From assembly GCA_963711255.1 (NCBI GenBank), contig CAVQDO010000026.1:1-64000 (forward strand): DNA of 64,000 nucleotides, in the 5' to 3' direction. The first letter of the stretch is position 1. The number at the start of each line of letters is the position of its first letter. The notes below the pieces were generated by a model. That model had not been told where the DNA came from. It saw only the letters and a program-made list of their open reading frames with translations, and made no database searches. Below are positions 16,841-26,505 of this stretch, piece after piece. The position numbers and the translations under genes are program-made. The DNA comes from GCA-2746365 sp963711255 (lineage in GTDB: Bacteria > Pseudomonadota > Gammaproteobacteria > SZUA-229).

Positions 16841-18820
16841 TTACTTATTGGCACCATACAGTTTAAGATTTCCCACCTGATCAACTTCTGCATTCCAGCC
16901 TTCAGCCAGCCAGGTCGTTGAACTAACCTCTGTTATTAAAGCCGGGCCCTGTATTTGCTGAGCCACTTTTAAACCTGCACGGTTAATTACCGAAACCGGA
17001 CCATTAATACCAGGCATAAGCGTCTGTTGCCGGCTAAGTTCCTGCGTTGCCTGCCACACCGGCAATTCAAATAACTGGCGTTGCTCAACAACTCGAACAC
17101 GCACATTCACCAGTTCAATATCGATATCCAGCTGATGACCGTAGCAGTCCTTATGTTTCCGATGAAATTCCTGTTCGATGTTTTGCAGACCCTGCCAGGG
17201 CAGATTGAGCGCATTACTTTGCCCCTGGTAGCGGACATCGACGCTTAGTTTTACTATTAGCTGCGCGCCGGTTTCACCAAGTTCATTCCGGGCATTTTCC
17301 ACCAGTTCGGCAAATGCCTGCTCCATTCCCTGTGCATCGCTATCTTTTACACGCTGGTTAATTGTGCGTGAACGTTCACGGCTGGCTTCTGCCGCCAGCA
17401 TTCCCAGCGCGGATAGTACACCGGCGTTAACCGGCACCAGTGCTTTTGTCATTTCCAGTTCTTCCGCCAGCGCACAAACATGCAGACCGCCCGCGCCGCC
17501 AAATGATACCAGGGTAAAATCTTTTGGATCTTCACCGCGCTCAACCGACATTACCCTCAGGGCTCGAACCATGTGATCGTTGACCACATCGATAATACCC
17601 AGCGCAGCCTGTTCCACCGTCATAGCCAGTGACGATGCGATGGAATTGACCGAAGCAATAGCGGCCTCTTTATCAAGCTTCATGTTACCACCAAGAAACG
17701 ACTGTGGCAGCAACCGGCCCAGCACGACATTGGCATCGGTTACTGTTGGTAGTTTCCCGCCTTTACCATAACAGGCCGGCCCCGGATCAGCACCGGCCGA
17801 TCCCGGGCCCACCAGCAACAGGCCACCGACATCAAGCTGCGCGATAGAGCCGCCGCCGGCACCAATAGTATGCATATCCACCATGGGAACTGCCACCGGG
17901 TAGCCGCCGATACTGGCACCGGTAGTAAAGCCAATTTCTTTATCAATGATAGAAACGTCCGTCGATGTACCGCCCATATCAAACGATAGCAGCTGGTCTT
18001 CGCCCGATGCCATGGCGACTGTCTGCGCCCCTTTGAGTCCGCCGGCGGGGCCGGATAGTAACAGGTTAACCGGATATCGCCCTGCCTGCTCGGCACTGGT
18101 TGTGCCGCCCGAACTTTGCATGATAGATAAAGCGACATTGTGCTCATTATCACCAGCCAGCTTTTTTTCCAGCCGATGCAGATAACCCTGCATTAAGGGA
18201 CCGACCTTTGCATTCAAGGTGGTCGTCATGCCGCGTTCAAATTCTTTATATTCTGGAAGAACATCTGATGAGCGACTGATGAAAACACCCGGCGGAATGG
18301 CATTCTCTATTTTTTTCTCTTCGCTATCATCAATAAAGGAAAACAGCAGATTAATCGCAACGGCTTCTGGGGCGAGCTTCTCAAGCTGTTTTGTAAGCTC
18401 GGTCAGATCCCGCTCAGCAAGCAGTCGCAACGGCTCACCGTTTGCAGCCCGGCGGGTATCCACCTCGATACATAACTCAGGCGGGATTAACGGTGCTTTC
18501 TTTTCTGGCGTCAGCTCGTATAAAGCTTCACGCGCCTGCCGGCCAATGGTGAGCACATCGGCCAGGCCTTTATTGGTAATATAAGCAGTGCGTACCCCTT
18601 TACCTTCCAGTACCGCATTGGTAGCCACGGTTGAACCGTGAATCAGTGTCAGATTATTAATATTAGCCAGCTGCAAATCAGCAATGCCCTGCAAAATCGC
18701 TTTTTCAGGTGCAGCGGGAGTTGATAGTACTTTATGTATACGAATCGCATTAGACTCATCATCAAATACAATGAAATCTGTGAAAGTACCGCCGGTATCG
18801 ACGCCAAGATATATAGCCAT
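16841..18820 (-). CDS. Hydantoinase/oxoprolinase family protein, A subunit
   Basis: The 659-residue protein opens with GVDTGGTFTDFIVF, the ATP-binding signature of the HyuA/OplA family. The Hydant_A_N domain covers about 4-180, the hydantoinase A domain about 200-490 (LLSGPAGG, DMGGTSTDVS, GAGGGS) and a C-terminal domain follows. Relatives hydrolyse N-methylhydantoin, 5-oxoproline or carboxylate ketones with ATP, usually with a B subunit. No hyuB gene is adjacent on either side, which is unusual. The substrate cannot be predicted from the sequence. Confidence 0.85.
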   Translation of the reverse strand: MAIYLGVDTGGTFTDFIVFDDESNAIRIHKVLSTPAAPEKAILQGIADLQLANINNLTLIHGSTVATNAVLEGKGVRTAYITNKGLADVLTIGRQAREALYELTPEKKAPLIPPELCIEVDTRRAANGEPLRLLAERDLTELTKQLEKLAPEAVAINLLFSFIDDSEEKKIENAIPPGVFISRSSDVLPEYKEFERGMTTTLNAKVGPLMQGYLHRLEKKLAGDNEHNVALSIMQSSGGTTSAEQAGRYPVNLLLSGPAGGLKGAQTVAMASGEDQLLSFDMGGTSTDVSIIDKEIGFTTGASIGGYPVAVPMVDMHTIGAGGGSIAQLDVGGLLLVGPGSAGADPGPACYGKGGKLPTVTDANVVLGRLLPQSFLGGNMKLDKEAAIASVNSIASSLAMTVEQAALGIIDVVNDHMVRALRVMSVERGEDPKDFTLVSFGGAGGLHVCALAEELEMTKALVPVNAGVLSALGMLAAEASRERSRTINQRVKDSDAQGMEQAFAELVENARNELGETGAQLIVKLSVDVRYQGQSNALNLPWQGLQNIEQEFHRKHKDCYGHQLDIDIELVNVRVRVVEQRQLFELPVWQATQELSRQQTLMPGINGPVSVINRAGLKVAQQIQGPALITEVSSTTWLAEGWNAEVDQVGNLKLYGANK

Positions 18821-18857
18821 GGGGTGTATTATAAATTATATAAGACCAAAAGAATCT

Positions 18858-18946
18858 AATCACAGAGACACAGAGAAATGCTTTATCTTGCTTACGCCCT
18901 GGGCGTTAACAGGCAAAACCTCTGTGTCTCTGTGCCTCTGTGGTTA
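18858..18946. repeat. Inverted repeat of CACAGAGACACAGAG type
   Basis: The left arm TAATCACAGAGACACAGAGA (18858-18877) pairs with a right arm ending at 18946 (reverse complement TAACCACAGAGGCACAGAGA), 18 of 20 matching. About 50 bp lie between. A degraded relative (GAGACACGGAGGCACTGAG ... CTCTGTGTCTCTCGTGG) occurs at about 24404-24492. These are dispersed intergenic repeats of unknown function. Confidence 0.65.
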
Positions 18947-18998
18947 AGCTTTCAAGTTTTACTTGCAAGCTGTTACAAATCAGTAATAATAAGCACCC

Positions 18999-19922
18999 AT
19001 GTCAACACTTGTCTCAGTTAACAACCTGACCCGCCATTACGGCGATTTCTGCGCGGTGGATAACATCAGCTTCGAACTGGCTGCTGGCGATATACTTGGC
19101 TTTCTTGGCCCTAATGGCGCCGGTAAAACATCGACCATGCAGATGTTAACTGGCAACCTGGCGCCAAGCCTTGGCGAGATCAGTATTAATGGCATCGATT
19201 TATTAACTGCGCCGAAAACTGCAAAAGCCTCTCTAGGCTACCTGCCAGAAACCCCGCCACTCTATAATGAAATGACGGTTCTGGAATTTCTGCAATTCTG
19301 CGCACACCTGCACCAGGTTAACAAACTACAGATTCAGCACGCCTGCGATACAGCTATAGAACGCTGCGGGCTGGGCCAGGTACGTCAACGCCTGATTCGC
19401 AACCTGTCAAAAGGCTTTCAACAACGTGTTGGCATTGCACAGGCGATCATTCATTCACCACCGGTCATCATCCTGGATGAACCAACCGTTGGCCTTGATC
19501 CCATCCAGATTCTGGAAATCCGCCAGCTAATTAAAAACCTGGGTGAAAGTCATGGCATCATTTTATGCACCCACATCCTGCCCGAAGTTCAGGCCGTATG
19601 TAGCCGTGTACAAATAATCCACCAGGGCAAACTGGTTTATAGTGCTGATATGGATAACATGCTAAACAGGCAGAGTGAACAGTATGAGATCTCTCTTGCC
19701 TCAGAAGTCAAACAGGACGAACTATTAACGCATGATGTATTTACCAGCATTGAAATGATCGACAACAATAGTTTTATCACTGAAAGCAACGTAAGTGCCG
19801 ACAAACTCTCAGAATACATCGTACAGCAAAACTGGGGCTTAACTCGATTTACACCACGCCAGGTATCACTTGAAAAAATCTTTATAGAGTTAACCACCAG
19901 CGATATAAAACGGAACATATAA
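18999..19922 (+). CDS. ABC transporter ATP-binding protein (Gld-type operon)
   Basis: The 307-residue ATPase has Walker A GPNGAGKTS (about 37-45), signature LSKGFQQRV, Walker B IILDEPTVGLDP and the switch histidine in LCTHILPEV. The C-terminal 80 residues form the extra domain seen in GldA/NosF/CcmA-like exporters. It starts a four-gene operon and its stop abuts the permease ATG directly (TAAATG). In Bacteroidetes, GldA-GldF-GldG make the ABC complex associated with gliding. In Proteobacteria the same trio plus a DUF4340 protein is common and its substrate is unknown. Confidence 0.88.
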   Translation: MSTLVSVNNLTRHYGDFCAVDNISFELAAGDILGFLGPNGAGKTSTMQMLTGNLAPSLGEISINGIDLLTAPKTAKASLGYLPETPPLYNEMTVLEFLQFCAHLHQVNKLQIQHACDTAIERCGLGQVRQRLIRNLSKGFQQRVGIAQAIIHSPPVIILDEPTVGLDPIQILEIRQLIKNLGESHGIILCTHILPEVQAVCSRVQIIHQGKLVYSADMDNMLNRQSEQYEISLASEVKQDELLTHDVFTSIEMIDNNSFITESNVSADKLSEYIVQQNWGLTRFTPRQVSLEKIFIELTTSDIKRNI

Positions 19923-20675
19923 ATGATACTGACTATAGCAAAACGAGAATTTCGCAGTCTGTTTTTATCACCGCTGGCGTGGGTAATGCTTGCTGTTATT
20001 CAGCTTATACTGGCCTGGTCTTTTTTTTCTTCGATCGATATCTTCTTCAGCATCCAGTCAGAACTAACTACCCTGAAAAACGCGCCAGGCGTTACAGACC
20101 TGGTTGCCACACCTTTGTTTGAAGTTAGCAGCATTGTATTATTAATGATTACACCGCTATTAACCATGCGCCTCATCAGCGAAGAAAAACGCAGTAAAAC
20201 CTTTAGCCTTTTACTGAGCGCACCTGTCAGCATTAGCGAAATTGTTCTCGGTAAATATTTGGGTCTGTTATTTTTCATACTCACTATTTTATTTTTAATC
20301 GCACTAATGCCGCTTTCTCTTTCCATGGGCACGGAGCTCGACTTCAGTAAACTGTTTTCCAGTTTACTGGGCTTATTTCTTTCCCTGGCCGCGTTCAGTG
20401 CTGCCGGCATATACATGTCGTCATTAACTGACAACCCGATAATTGCCGCAGTCAGCACCTTTGGTTTATTGCTGCTTTTATGGATGCTAAATATAACAAG
20501 CGCATCTGCCGGCGCAGGCAGCAATATACTTGGCTATCTATCTTTACATACACATTTCACCGCCCTGTTGCGCGGCATATTAAACAGCCGAGATGTTGCT
20601 TACTTCGTCTTATTTATTACAGGCTTTATTGTTTTAACGATCAGACAGCTGGAAACCCAACGCTTGCAATCATGA
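19923..20675 (+). CDS. ABC-2 permease, GldF-like
   Basis: The 250-residue protein has six predicted membrane helices, an N-terminal cytoplasmic stretch (KREFRSLFLSPLAWV) typical of GldF-like ABC-2 permeases, and the segment MRLISEEKRSKTFSLLLSAPVS characteristic of this group (residues about 80-101, split here by my reading). Its ATG follows the ATPase stop without a gap. With the next two genes it should form the membrane part of the complex. Confidence 0.85.
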   Translation: MILTIAKREFRSLFLSPLAWVMLAVIQLILAWSFFSSIDIFFSIQSELTTLKNAPGVTDLVATPLFEVSSIVLLMITPLLTMRLISEEKRSKTFSLLLSAPVSISEIVLGKYLGLLFFILTILFLIALMPLSLSMGTELDFSKLFSSLLGLFLSLAAFSAAGIYMSSLTDNPIIAAVSTFGLLLLLWMLNITSASAGAGSNILGYLSLHTHFTALLRGILNSRDVAYFVLFITGFIVLTIRQLETQRLQS

Positions 20676-20767
20676 TTAATTCACCTATTAATTACAGACG
20701 CGAATTTATTAGCATAGCCACCTCACAGGAAACCGTGCGAATGATTTCGCACTCATTGTTTTAATTT

Positions 20768-22150
20768 ATGAAACTATCCAGGCAATCGCGTTTACAGCTA
20801 ACTGTTCAGAAATCTTTATTTCTGCTGCTTTTTCTCAGCAGTATCGGCATGCTGGCGTGGATAACAAACCACTATACTTACCAGTTCGATCTGACTGCAA
20901 ACAAACGTCATTCTTTATCAGAAAACAGTATAGAGCTGTTAAAAATTCTGGACAAAGAAATAACGGTTCACGCCTACACCACGGATGATGTAACCCGCCA
21001 GGCCATTAAAGAGATTATTGGCCGTTACCAGCATATTAAAACAGACTTTAAGCTACAACTGCTTAACCCCGATATTGACATTGCCCAGGCTCAACAGGAT
21101 GGCATTGTCATGAACAAACCCTTTGCTTTTGTGGTTTATTACAACAACCGCATGGAAGCCATCAATTCACTAAGCGAGCAGGCGATCAGCAACGCACTGT
21201 TACGGCTTAATCGCCGTGACAGCCAACAGGTTACATTTATAAGCGGCCATGGCGAACGCGACATCAATGGCAGTACGAATCGTGCTTATGCCACACTGCA
21301 TCAGCAGTTAAAAGAAATGGGCTTCACTTTACAAAGCGTCAACCTGCTGGAAGAATCGTTACCCGGCAATACAAAGTTACTGGTGATTGCGGCACCGGAT
21401 CACGCCTACCTCGACGGTGAAATCAAACGAATTCAAACTTTCATTGATAATGGCGGCAACCTGCTATGGTTAACCGACCCGGGAAGACTGCATGGACTGA
21501 AGTCACTCGCTACTTCACTGGGTTTACAGTTACAGGACAGTGTTATCGTCGATAACAATCCTGAGCTTAGACGCACATTGAATATTAAGCATCCGGCATT
21601 TATTCCTGTCACCGAATACTTTCCGCACATTATCACCAACACTATTCGCTATAACACCCTGTTCCCAATGGCACGTGGCATAAGCCCTCTAAGCAGCGAA
21701 GAGTCAGTTAATGGCTGGCAGGCATTTGCCTTGTTCAACTCAGCCGGAAAAAGTTGGGGAGAAGTTAGCGGCCTCAGCGAAGAAATGGTATTCGACTCCA
21801 GCACTGGTGATATTGCCGGCCCCGTTACACTCGCCGTCGCATTACAGCGTAACGCCGACCAGGCTGCCGAGAGAAATTCTTCTCAACGAGCCGTCGTTAT
21901 TGGTGACAGTGATTTCTTATCTGACACCTATATTGGCGCTGGCGCAAACCTTAATCTTGGTTTGAACATTTTTAACTGGCTAATAGGTGATGATGACTTT
22001 GTTTCTGTTGAAGTTCAGCCATCACCTGACACCAGGCTGGAATTAAATGATATACAACTAATGATCATCGCTTTTGGATTCTTCCTTATTATTCCACTGC
22101 TATTATTGATAGCTGGTTTTAGCATCTGGCACAAACGGAAAAACCTGTAA
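20768..22150 (+). CDS. GldG-like ABC-associated protein
   Basis: The 460-residue protein is anchored by an N-terminal helix (about 13-31) and a C-terminal helix (about 432-454), so the bulk lies in the periplasm. It begins with the typical FDLTANKRHSLS and has the strand-rich GldG/ABC_transp_aux fold. In the family the domain includes a flavodoxin-like part (ISGHGER, LLVIAAPDH, LLWLTDPG). The gene sits 92 bp behind the permease and 11 bp before the DUF4340 gene. Function is unknown; it may couple the ABC complex to a periplasmic partner. Confidence 0.85.
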   Translation: MKLSRQSRLQLTVQKSLFLLLFLSSIGMLAWITNHYTYQFDLTANKRHSLSENSIELLKILDKEITVHAYTTDDVTRQAIKEIIGRYQHIKTDFKLQLLNPDIDIAQAQQDGIVMNKPFAFVVYYNNRMEAINSLSEQAISNALLRLNRRDSQQVTFISGHGERDINGSTNRAYATLHQQLKEMGFTLQSVNLLEESLPGNTKLLVIAAPDHAYLDGEIKRIQTFIDNGGNLLWLTDPGRLHGLKSLATSLGLQLQDSVIVDNNPELRRTLNIKHPAFIPVTEYFPHIITNTIRYNTLFPMARGISPLSSEESVNGWQAFALFNSAGKSWGEVSGLSEEMVFDSSTGDIAGPVTLAVALQRNADQAAERNSSQRAVVIGDSDFLSDTYIGAGANLNLGLNIFNWLIGDDDFVSVEVQPSPDTRLELNDIQLMIIAFGFFLIIPLLLLIAGFSIWHKRKNL

Positions 22151-22161
22151 TAAATTCTGTT

Positions 22162-23001
22162 ATGAATAAAATAAACCTTTTAAATCTCATCCTTTTTGTA
22201 TTTGTCATTATTCTCGCAAGCACTATTTATCTCAGCGAACAAACCAGCTCTCTTCTGGACACATTAACAACAACTCAAACAGACAGTATCAGCTCAATCA
22301 GAATACTGCACAATAACAGCACTACTCAACTTGAAAAGCAGCTAAAACTAACACAGGGAAGCCAGTGGAAAATAACACAGCCAGTAACTGTTAACGCTAA
22401 TGACTTCCGCGTTAACTCGATACTTAAAATGCTTAATGCACCAGTACACAGTCACTATGAATTAAGTGAATTTATTGCAGCCGACATTGGCCTAAGTAAT
22501 CCACCAACCCGCATTCAATTTAATGACCTGCTTATTAAATTCGGCATTACCAACCAGGCGACAAATTTACGCTATGTTCAAATTAATAATGATGTCTATA
22601 CCATTGAAGATGTTTACTACCCGTTATTAAGTTCACACTTCGGTACACTGGCCTCTCTTAATTTAATACCTGAAAACAGTAAAATCAAAAAACTTATACT
22701 GGGCAACCAGACCATAACCAAAGACAGCAATGGCTTTTGGCAAAGCAACCTGAATATTAGCGCAGACGCTATTAATACAATCATCGACTACTGGAAAACT
22801 TTGCAGGCATTTGGCGTTCATGAATACATGCCGCGCAAGGAATCTACCGAAGAAGTATTTATCTATATTGAAGGACAGAAGGAACCGGTCACCTTTGTAG
22901 TCACTGATACGGAGCCATGGTTAATTATTGCCCGGCCTGAACTTAAACTGGAATATCATCTTGACATAGAAGCCTATAAAAAGCTTATTTCACCCGAGTA
23001 A
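22162..23001 (+). CDS. DUF4340-family protein of the Gld-type operon
   Basis: The 279-residue protein has an N-terminal helix (about 5-24) and a periplasmic body with two related beta-rich halves. Phrases such as QWKITQPVTVNANDFRVN and LSNPPTRIQFNDLLIKFG are typical of DUF4340, in which an autotransporter-like two-repeat architecture is seen. It is the last gene of the operon, 11 bp after the GldG-like gene. Its role is not known. Synteny with the ATPase, permease and GldG-like protein is the best evidence that it acts with them. Confidence 0.82.
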   Translation: MNKINLLNLILFVFVIILASTIYLSEQTSSLLDTLTTTQTDSISSIRILHNNSTTQLEKQLKLTQGSQWKITQPVTVNANDFRVNSILKMLNAPVHSHYELSEFIAADIGLSNPPTRIQFNDLLIKFGITNQATNLRYVQINNDVYTIEDVYYPLLSSHFGTLASLNLIPENSKIKKLILGNQTITKDSNGFWQSNLNISADAINTIIDYWKTLQAFGVHEYMPRKESTEEVFIYIEGQKEPVTFVVTDTEPWLIIARPELKLEYHLDIEAYKKLISPE

Positions 23002-23083
23002 TACTCACCTGCTTCCGCTTTCACTCGAAATATATCAGTGAAGCACGTATAATGCAGCCATACTTTAAAGAGGATACATCACT

Positions 23084-23512
23084 ATGGCATCTAAAAAAGG
23101 TTTTGGTTTTGACAGCTTTATCACCCGCTTTATTTTTGCGATCATCGTAGTGTTTGCAAGTTATAATCCGGAAGGCGTTTCCTACTTCCAGTGGGCTACT
23201 GAAGCATTACCTGAGTTCAGCGTCATTAAAGCTTTTGTCGGTGTCATTTTACTCATCTGCTGGATAATACTTATTCGAGCTACCTTAGGCTCTTTGGGCT
23301 TTATCGGTATCGTACTGGCAGCTGCTTTTTTTGGCCTCGCCATCTGGTTGATTATTGACGTACTTGGGTTATCGACTGATAACCAGCGTGTTATTAGCTA
23401 CATTGTGGGCATCATGCTCGCCAGCGTTTTGAGCATAGGTGTATCCTGGTCACATATTCGTCGCCAGATTAGCGGACAGGTTGATACTGACGAACTGGAT
23501 CGTGAAGGTTAA
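23084..23512 (+). CDS. DUF6524-family membrane protein
   Basis: The 142-residue protein has about four hydrophobic helices (12-31, 42-63, 68-92, 102-122). A short basic N-terminus and the segment YNPEGVSYFQWA fit the DUF6524 family of small inner-membrane proteins. A good ribosome site (AGAGGA) lies upstream. The mutM gene begins 15 bp after its stop, so the two are probably in one transcript. No function is known for the family. Confidence 0.75.
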   Translation: MASKKGFGFDSFITRFIFAIIVVFASYNPEGVSYFQWATEALPEFSVIKAFVGVILLICWIILIRATLGSLGFIGIVLAAAFFGLAIWLIIDVLGLSTDNQRVISYIVGIMLASVLSIGVSWSHIRRQISGQVDTDELDREG

Positions 23513-23527
23513 ACAGCCTGTTAGTAA

Positions 23528-24343
23528 ATGCCTGAACTGCCAGAAGTCGAAACCAGCCGTCGCGGAATCGAACCTCATATACTAAACAAGACGATTCAAT
23601 CCATAGATATTCGCCAGCATAAATTACGCTGGCCTATCCCTGCTGATCTCCCCGTCCTGGCCGAAGGCAGAAAAATCCGTAAAGTATGCCGCCGGGCAAA
23701 ATACATTTATCTAAAACTTGATAATGGCTGCATCATAATTCACCTGGGCATGTCCGGTAGCCTGCGCATTTGCAAAAAAGGCACACCGGCCGAAAAACAT
23801 GACCACATAGATATCTGTACCTCGAATAATAAAATACTACGCCTGCGCGACCCGCGTAAATTCGGTTGCGTTTTATGGACAGCTGAAGACATTAGCCAGC
23901 ACAAACTGTTTAAAGATCTTGGCCCCGAGCCTCTGGATGATATTTTTACTGCCGATTATTTGCACAATAAGGCGAGAAAACGCAGCTGCTCGATAAAATC
24001 TTTTATTATGAACAGCCATGTGGTTGTTGGCGTTGGCAATATTTATGCCAGTGAATCGTTGTTCAAGGCCGGCATCAATCCCAAACGTAAGGCCGGCAGC
24101 GTTTCACTGGCGCGCCTGGAAAAACTGGTAACCGCTATAAAAACCACTCTCCAGCAATCCATTGAACAGGGCGGAACCACGTTAAAAGATTTTACCGCTG
24201 AAAACGGGCAGCCGGGATACTTTGCACAGAATCTCCTGGTTTATGGCAGAGCCGGCGATGAATGCACCGTCTGTAAAAAAACCGTTAAACAAATAACACA
24301 ACAGGCACGTTCGACTTATTATTGTGCGCAATGTCAAAAGTAA
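23528..24343 (+). CDS. mutM: Formamidopyrimidine-DNA glycosylase
   Basis: The protein is 271 residues and starts MPELPEVET, so the catalytic proline and Glu become the new N-terminus after Met removal. The helix-two-turn-helix region carries VGVGNIYASESL. The C-terminal zinc finger is present with four cysteines (CTVC ... CAQC). It excises 8-oxoguanine and formamidopyrimidines and has AP-lyase activity. Length matches the family. It follows the DUF6524 gene closely and is followed by a stretch with repeat-like sequence. Confidence 0.96.
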   Translation: MPELPEVETSRRGIEPHILNKTIQSIDIRQHKLRWPIPADLPVLAEGRKIRKVCRRAKYIYLKLDNGCIIIHLGMSGSLRICKKGTPAEKHDHIDICTSNNKILRLRDPRKFGCVLWTAEDISQHKLFKDLGPEPLDDIFTADYLHNKARKRSCSIKSFIMNSHVVVGVGNIYASESLFKAGINPKRKAGSVSLARLEKLVTAIKTTLQQSIEQGGTTLKDFTAENGQPGYFAQNLLVYGRAGDECTVCKKTVKQITQQARSTYYCAQCQK

Positions 24344-24564
24344 AAACTTTTGCCACAGATTAGGGCAGGACGCCCGTAACTAGAACAACGCAGGAGCAGT
24401 TGTCGAGACACGGAGGCACTGAGAAAAACAAAATATTGTTAATCGCGCCACAGGCGCTAAAACCTTTCATAAACTCTGTGTCTCTCGTGGTTCCATACTT
24501 TTTAAGTTTCTAAAAACAGCATAATAGCGATATACTTCATTTAAATTAATCCTCAGAGATCATC

Positions 24565-25746
24565 ATGACATCCATTGGCACTCCCTTATCCAGTACCGCA
24601 ACAAAAGTCTTATTCTGTGGAGGCGGCGAGCTTGGCAAGGAAGTTGTCATTGAATTACAGCGCTACGGCGTGGAAGTCATCGTCGTTGATCGCTATGAAA
24701 ACTCGCCCGCAATGCAGGTGGCACATCGTAGCCATTCTATCTCCATGCTTGATGGTGCGGCTTTACGAAAGATCATCGAAAGTGAAAAACCTGACTATAT
24801 TGTTCCAGAAATCGAAGCCATTGCCACCGATACACTTGTCGAACTTGAGCAGGAGGGATTCACCGTTATTCCAACTGCTCGTGCGGCCAGTTTAACCATG
24901 AACCGTGAAGGCATCCGACGCCTGGCTGCCGAAGAACTTGGCATTAAAACTTCACCTTATCAGTTTGCTAGCAGCCGTGAAGAGTTTGATGATGCAATTA
25001 AAAACATTGGCTTACCCTGTGTCATTAAACCGATTATGAGCTCATCCGGCAAGGGTCAAAGTACAGTTAAAACAGAAGCCGATATCGACACCGCGTGGAA
25101 CTATGCACAGCAAGGCGGACGTTCCGGTGCAGGAAAAGTTATTGTTGAGGGCTTCGTTGATTTTGATTATGAAATAACCCAGTTAACAGTTCGTCATATC
25201 AATGGCACCAGTTATTGCGAACCCATCGGCCACGTACAGGTGGATGGTGATTACCGGCAGTCCTGGCAACCCCAGGCAATGAGCGATTCCGCTTTAACAA
25301 AAGCACGTGAAATTGCATCAAAAATCACAGAAGCATTAGGTGGCCGAGGCATCTTTGGTGTAGAGTTATTTATCAAGGGTGATGATGTCATTTTTAGTGA
25401 AGTTTCTCCTCGGCCACACGATACCGGCATGGTTACTATGATATCGCAGGATTTATCACAGTTTGCCCTGCACGCACGTGCGATACTCGGACTACCCATC
25501 CCCGGTATTCATTTTCATGGGCCAAGCGCCAGCAGTGTCATATTGGTTAGCGGCGAATCTAAGCAACCCATTTTCAATAACATAGCCGATGCATTAGAAG
25601 AACCCGAAACTCAGCTGCGCCTGTTTGGCAAGCCAGAAGTAAGCGGCCAGAGGCGTATGGGTGTTGCCCTGGCAAGAGACACCACTGTTGATGCGGCAAA
25701 ACGAAAAGCGATTAATGCTTCACAAAAAATAACCATAACCTTATAG
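24565..25746 (+). CDS. purT: Formate-dependent GAR transformylase
   Basis: The 393-residue ATP-grasp enzyme converts GAR, formate and ATP to formyl-GAR in purine synthesis. The N-terminal domain has LFCGGGELGKE (about 16-26). The ATP-grasp region includes KPIMSSSGKGQS (about 154-165), a second substrate-binding segment FGVELFIKGDDV and the metal-site phrase SEVSPRPHDTGMVT. It shows the expected full length. This folate-independent route complements PurN-type enzymes. It stands alone in this region; purC lies 10 kb away. Confidence 0.95.
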   Translation: MTSIGTPLSSTATKVLFCGGGELGKEVVIELQRYGVEVIVVDRYENSPAMQVAHRSHSISMLDGAALRKIIESEKPDYIVPEIEAIATDTLVELEQEGFTVIPTARAASLTMNREGIRRLAAEELGIKTSPYQFASSREEFDDAIKNIGLPCVIKPIMSSSGKGQSTVKTEADIDTAWNYAQQGGRSGAGKVIVEGFVDFDYEITQLTVRHINGTSYCEPIGHVQVDGDYRQSWQPQAMSDSALTKAREIASKITEALGGRGIFGVELFIKGDDVIFSEVSPRPHDTGMVTMISQDLSQFALHARAILGLPIPGIHFHGPSASSVILVSGESKQPIFNNIADALEEPETQLRLFGKPEVSGQRRMGVALARDTTVDAAKRKAINASQKITITL

Positions 25747-25769
25747 GCAAAAAAAAGGAATCAGGGTTT

Positions 25770-26411
25770 ATGAATAAAATAACTGCGCGCCTATTACCCG
25801 CTGTTCTGTCAGCTTTATCAGCTGCGTTATTATTTACACCCGGCAACAGTAATGCCATTGAACTGATACCACTTTTCGGTTTACGCGGCGGCGGTGAAGT
25901 TGTAGATCAGGGTTCAAATAAAAGCCACAACATTATTAGCTCTAACACTTACGGCCTGATTCTAAGCAAACCTTACGAGTTCGGTAAAACCCTGGAAGTG
26001 TATTACAGCCACCAGTCTTCTGACATTAGAGAAATTGATGTAAACACCACATTATTGGCAAGCAACGACTCAACCATTCCATTGACGATTGATTACCTGC
26101 ATTTTGGTGGTACTGCGCCAATATCCGACGAAGATGATTTCAAGACATTTGTCAGCGGCGGCCTTGGCTTTACTTATATGAGCCCGGATTTTACCGGTCT
26201 CGACTCTGAACTTCGCGCATCACTCAGCCTTGGCATCGGGCTAAAGTGGCCGTTTACTGAAAACCTTGCACTTAGACTGGAATCCAGATTTCTTGCCACA
26301 CTCTTCAACAACAACTCAAGTATCTTCTGTAGTGGCGGCTGTACTCTAACTGTTAACGGTAACTTTATTACGCAGGGCGAAGTGTTTGCTGGATTAGCTT
26401 ACAAATTTTAG
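25770..26411 (+). CDS. Outer-membrane beta-barrel protein (OmpW/OmpA-barrel type)
   Basis: The 213-residue protein has a signal peptide ending GNSNA (about residue 29) and a strand-rich body with aromatic girdle pattern (LILSKPYEFGKTLEVYYSHQ, then HFGGTAP, FVSGGLGFTYM). It ends FAGLAYKF with the C-terminal Phe typical of BAM-assembled barrels. By length it would form an 8-stranded barrel. Two cysteines lie in the FCSGGC loop. It follows purT by 23 bp with a good AGGAATCAGGG ribosome site, so it may share a transcript. Confidence 0.75.
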   Translation: MNKITARLLPAVLSALSAALLFTPGNSNAIELIPLFGLRGGGEVVDQGSNKSHNIISSNTYGLILSKPYEFGKTLEVYYSHQSSDIREIDVNTTLLASNDSTIPLTIDYLHFGGTAPISDEDDFKTFVSGGLGFTYMSPDFTGLDSELRASLSLGIGLKWPFTENLALRLESRFLATLFNNNSSIFCSGGCTLTVNGNFITQGEVFAGLAYKF

Positions 26412-26451
26412 TTCACCACTACACAATAAATGATTAATCCCTTTTTTAACA

Positions 26452-26488
26452 ACAAAAAAAAGCACTCATAATGAGTGCTTTTTTTCTA
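26452..26488. terminator. Bidirectional terminator between convergent genes
   Basis: The arms AGCACTC (26461-26467) and GAGTGCT (26473-26479) enclose a 5-nt loop, and the pairing can extend by two bases. Seven A lie on the left and eight T on the right. It can terminate both the purT-side transcript and the minus-strand DUF481 transcript. Confidence 0.85.
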
Positions 26489-26505
26489 CTCTGAACAAAA
26501 TATAT

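Noticed and set aside
24344..24564. Possible RNA element upstream of purT
   Set aside because: The region shows only degraded CACAGAG-type repeats; I could not identify the conserved core of a purine riboswitch or another known RNA.
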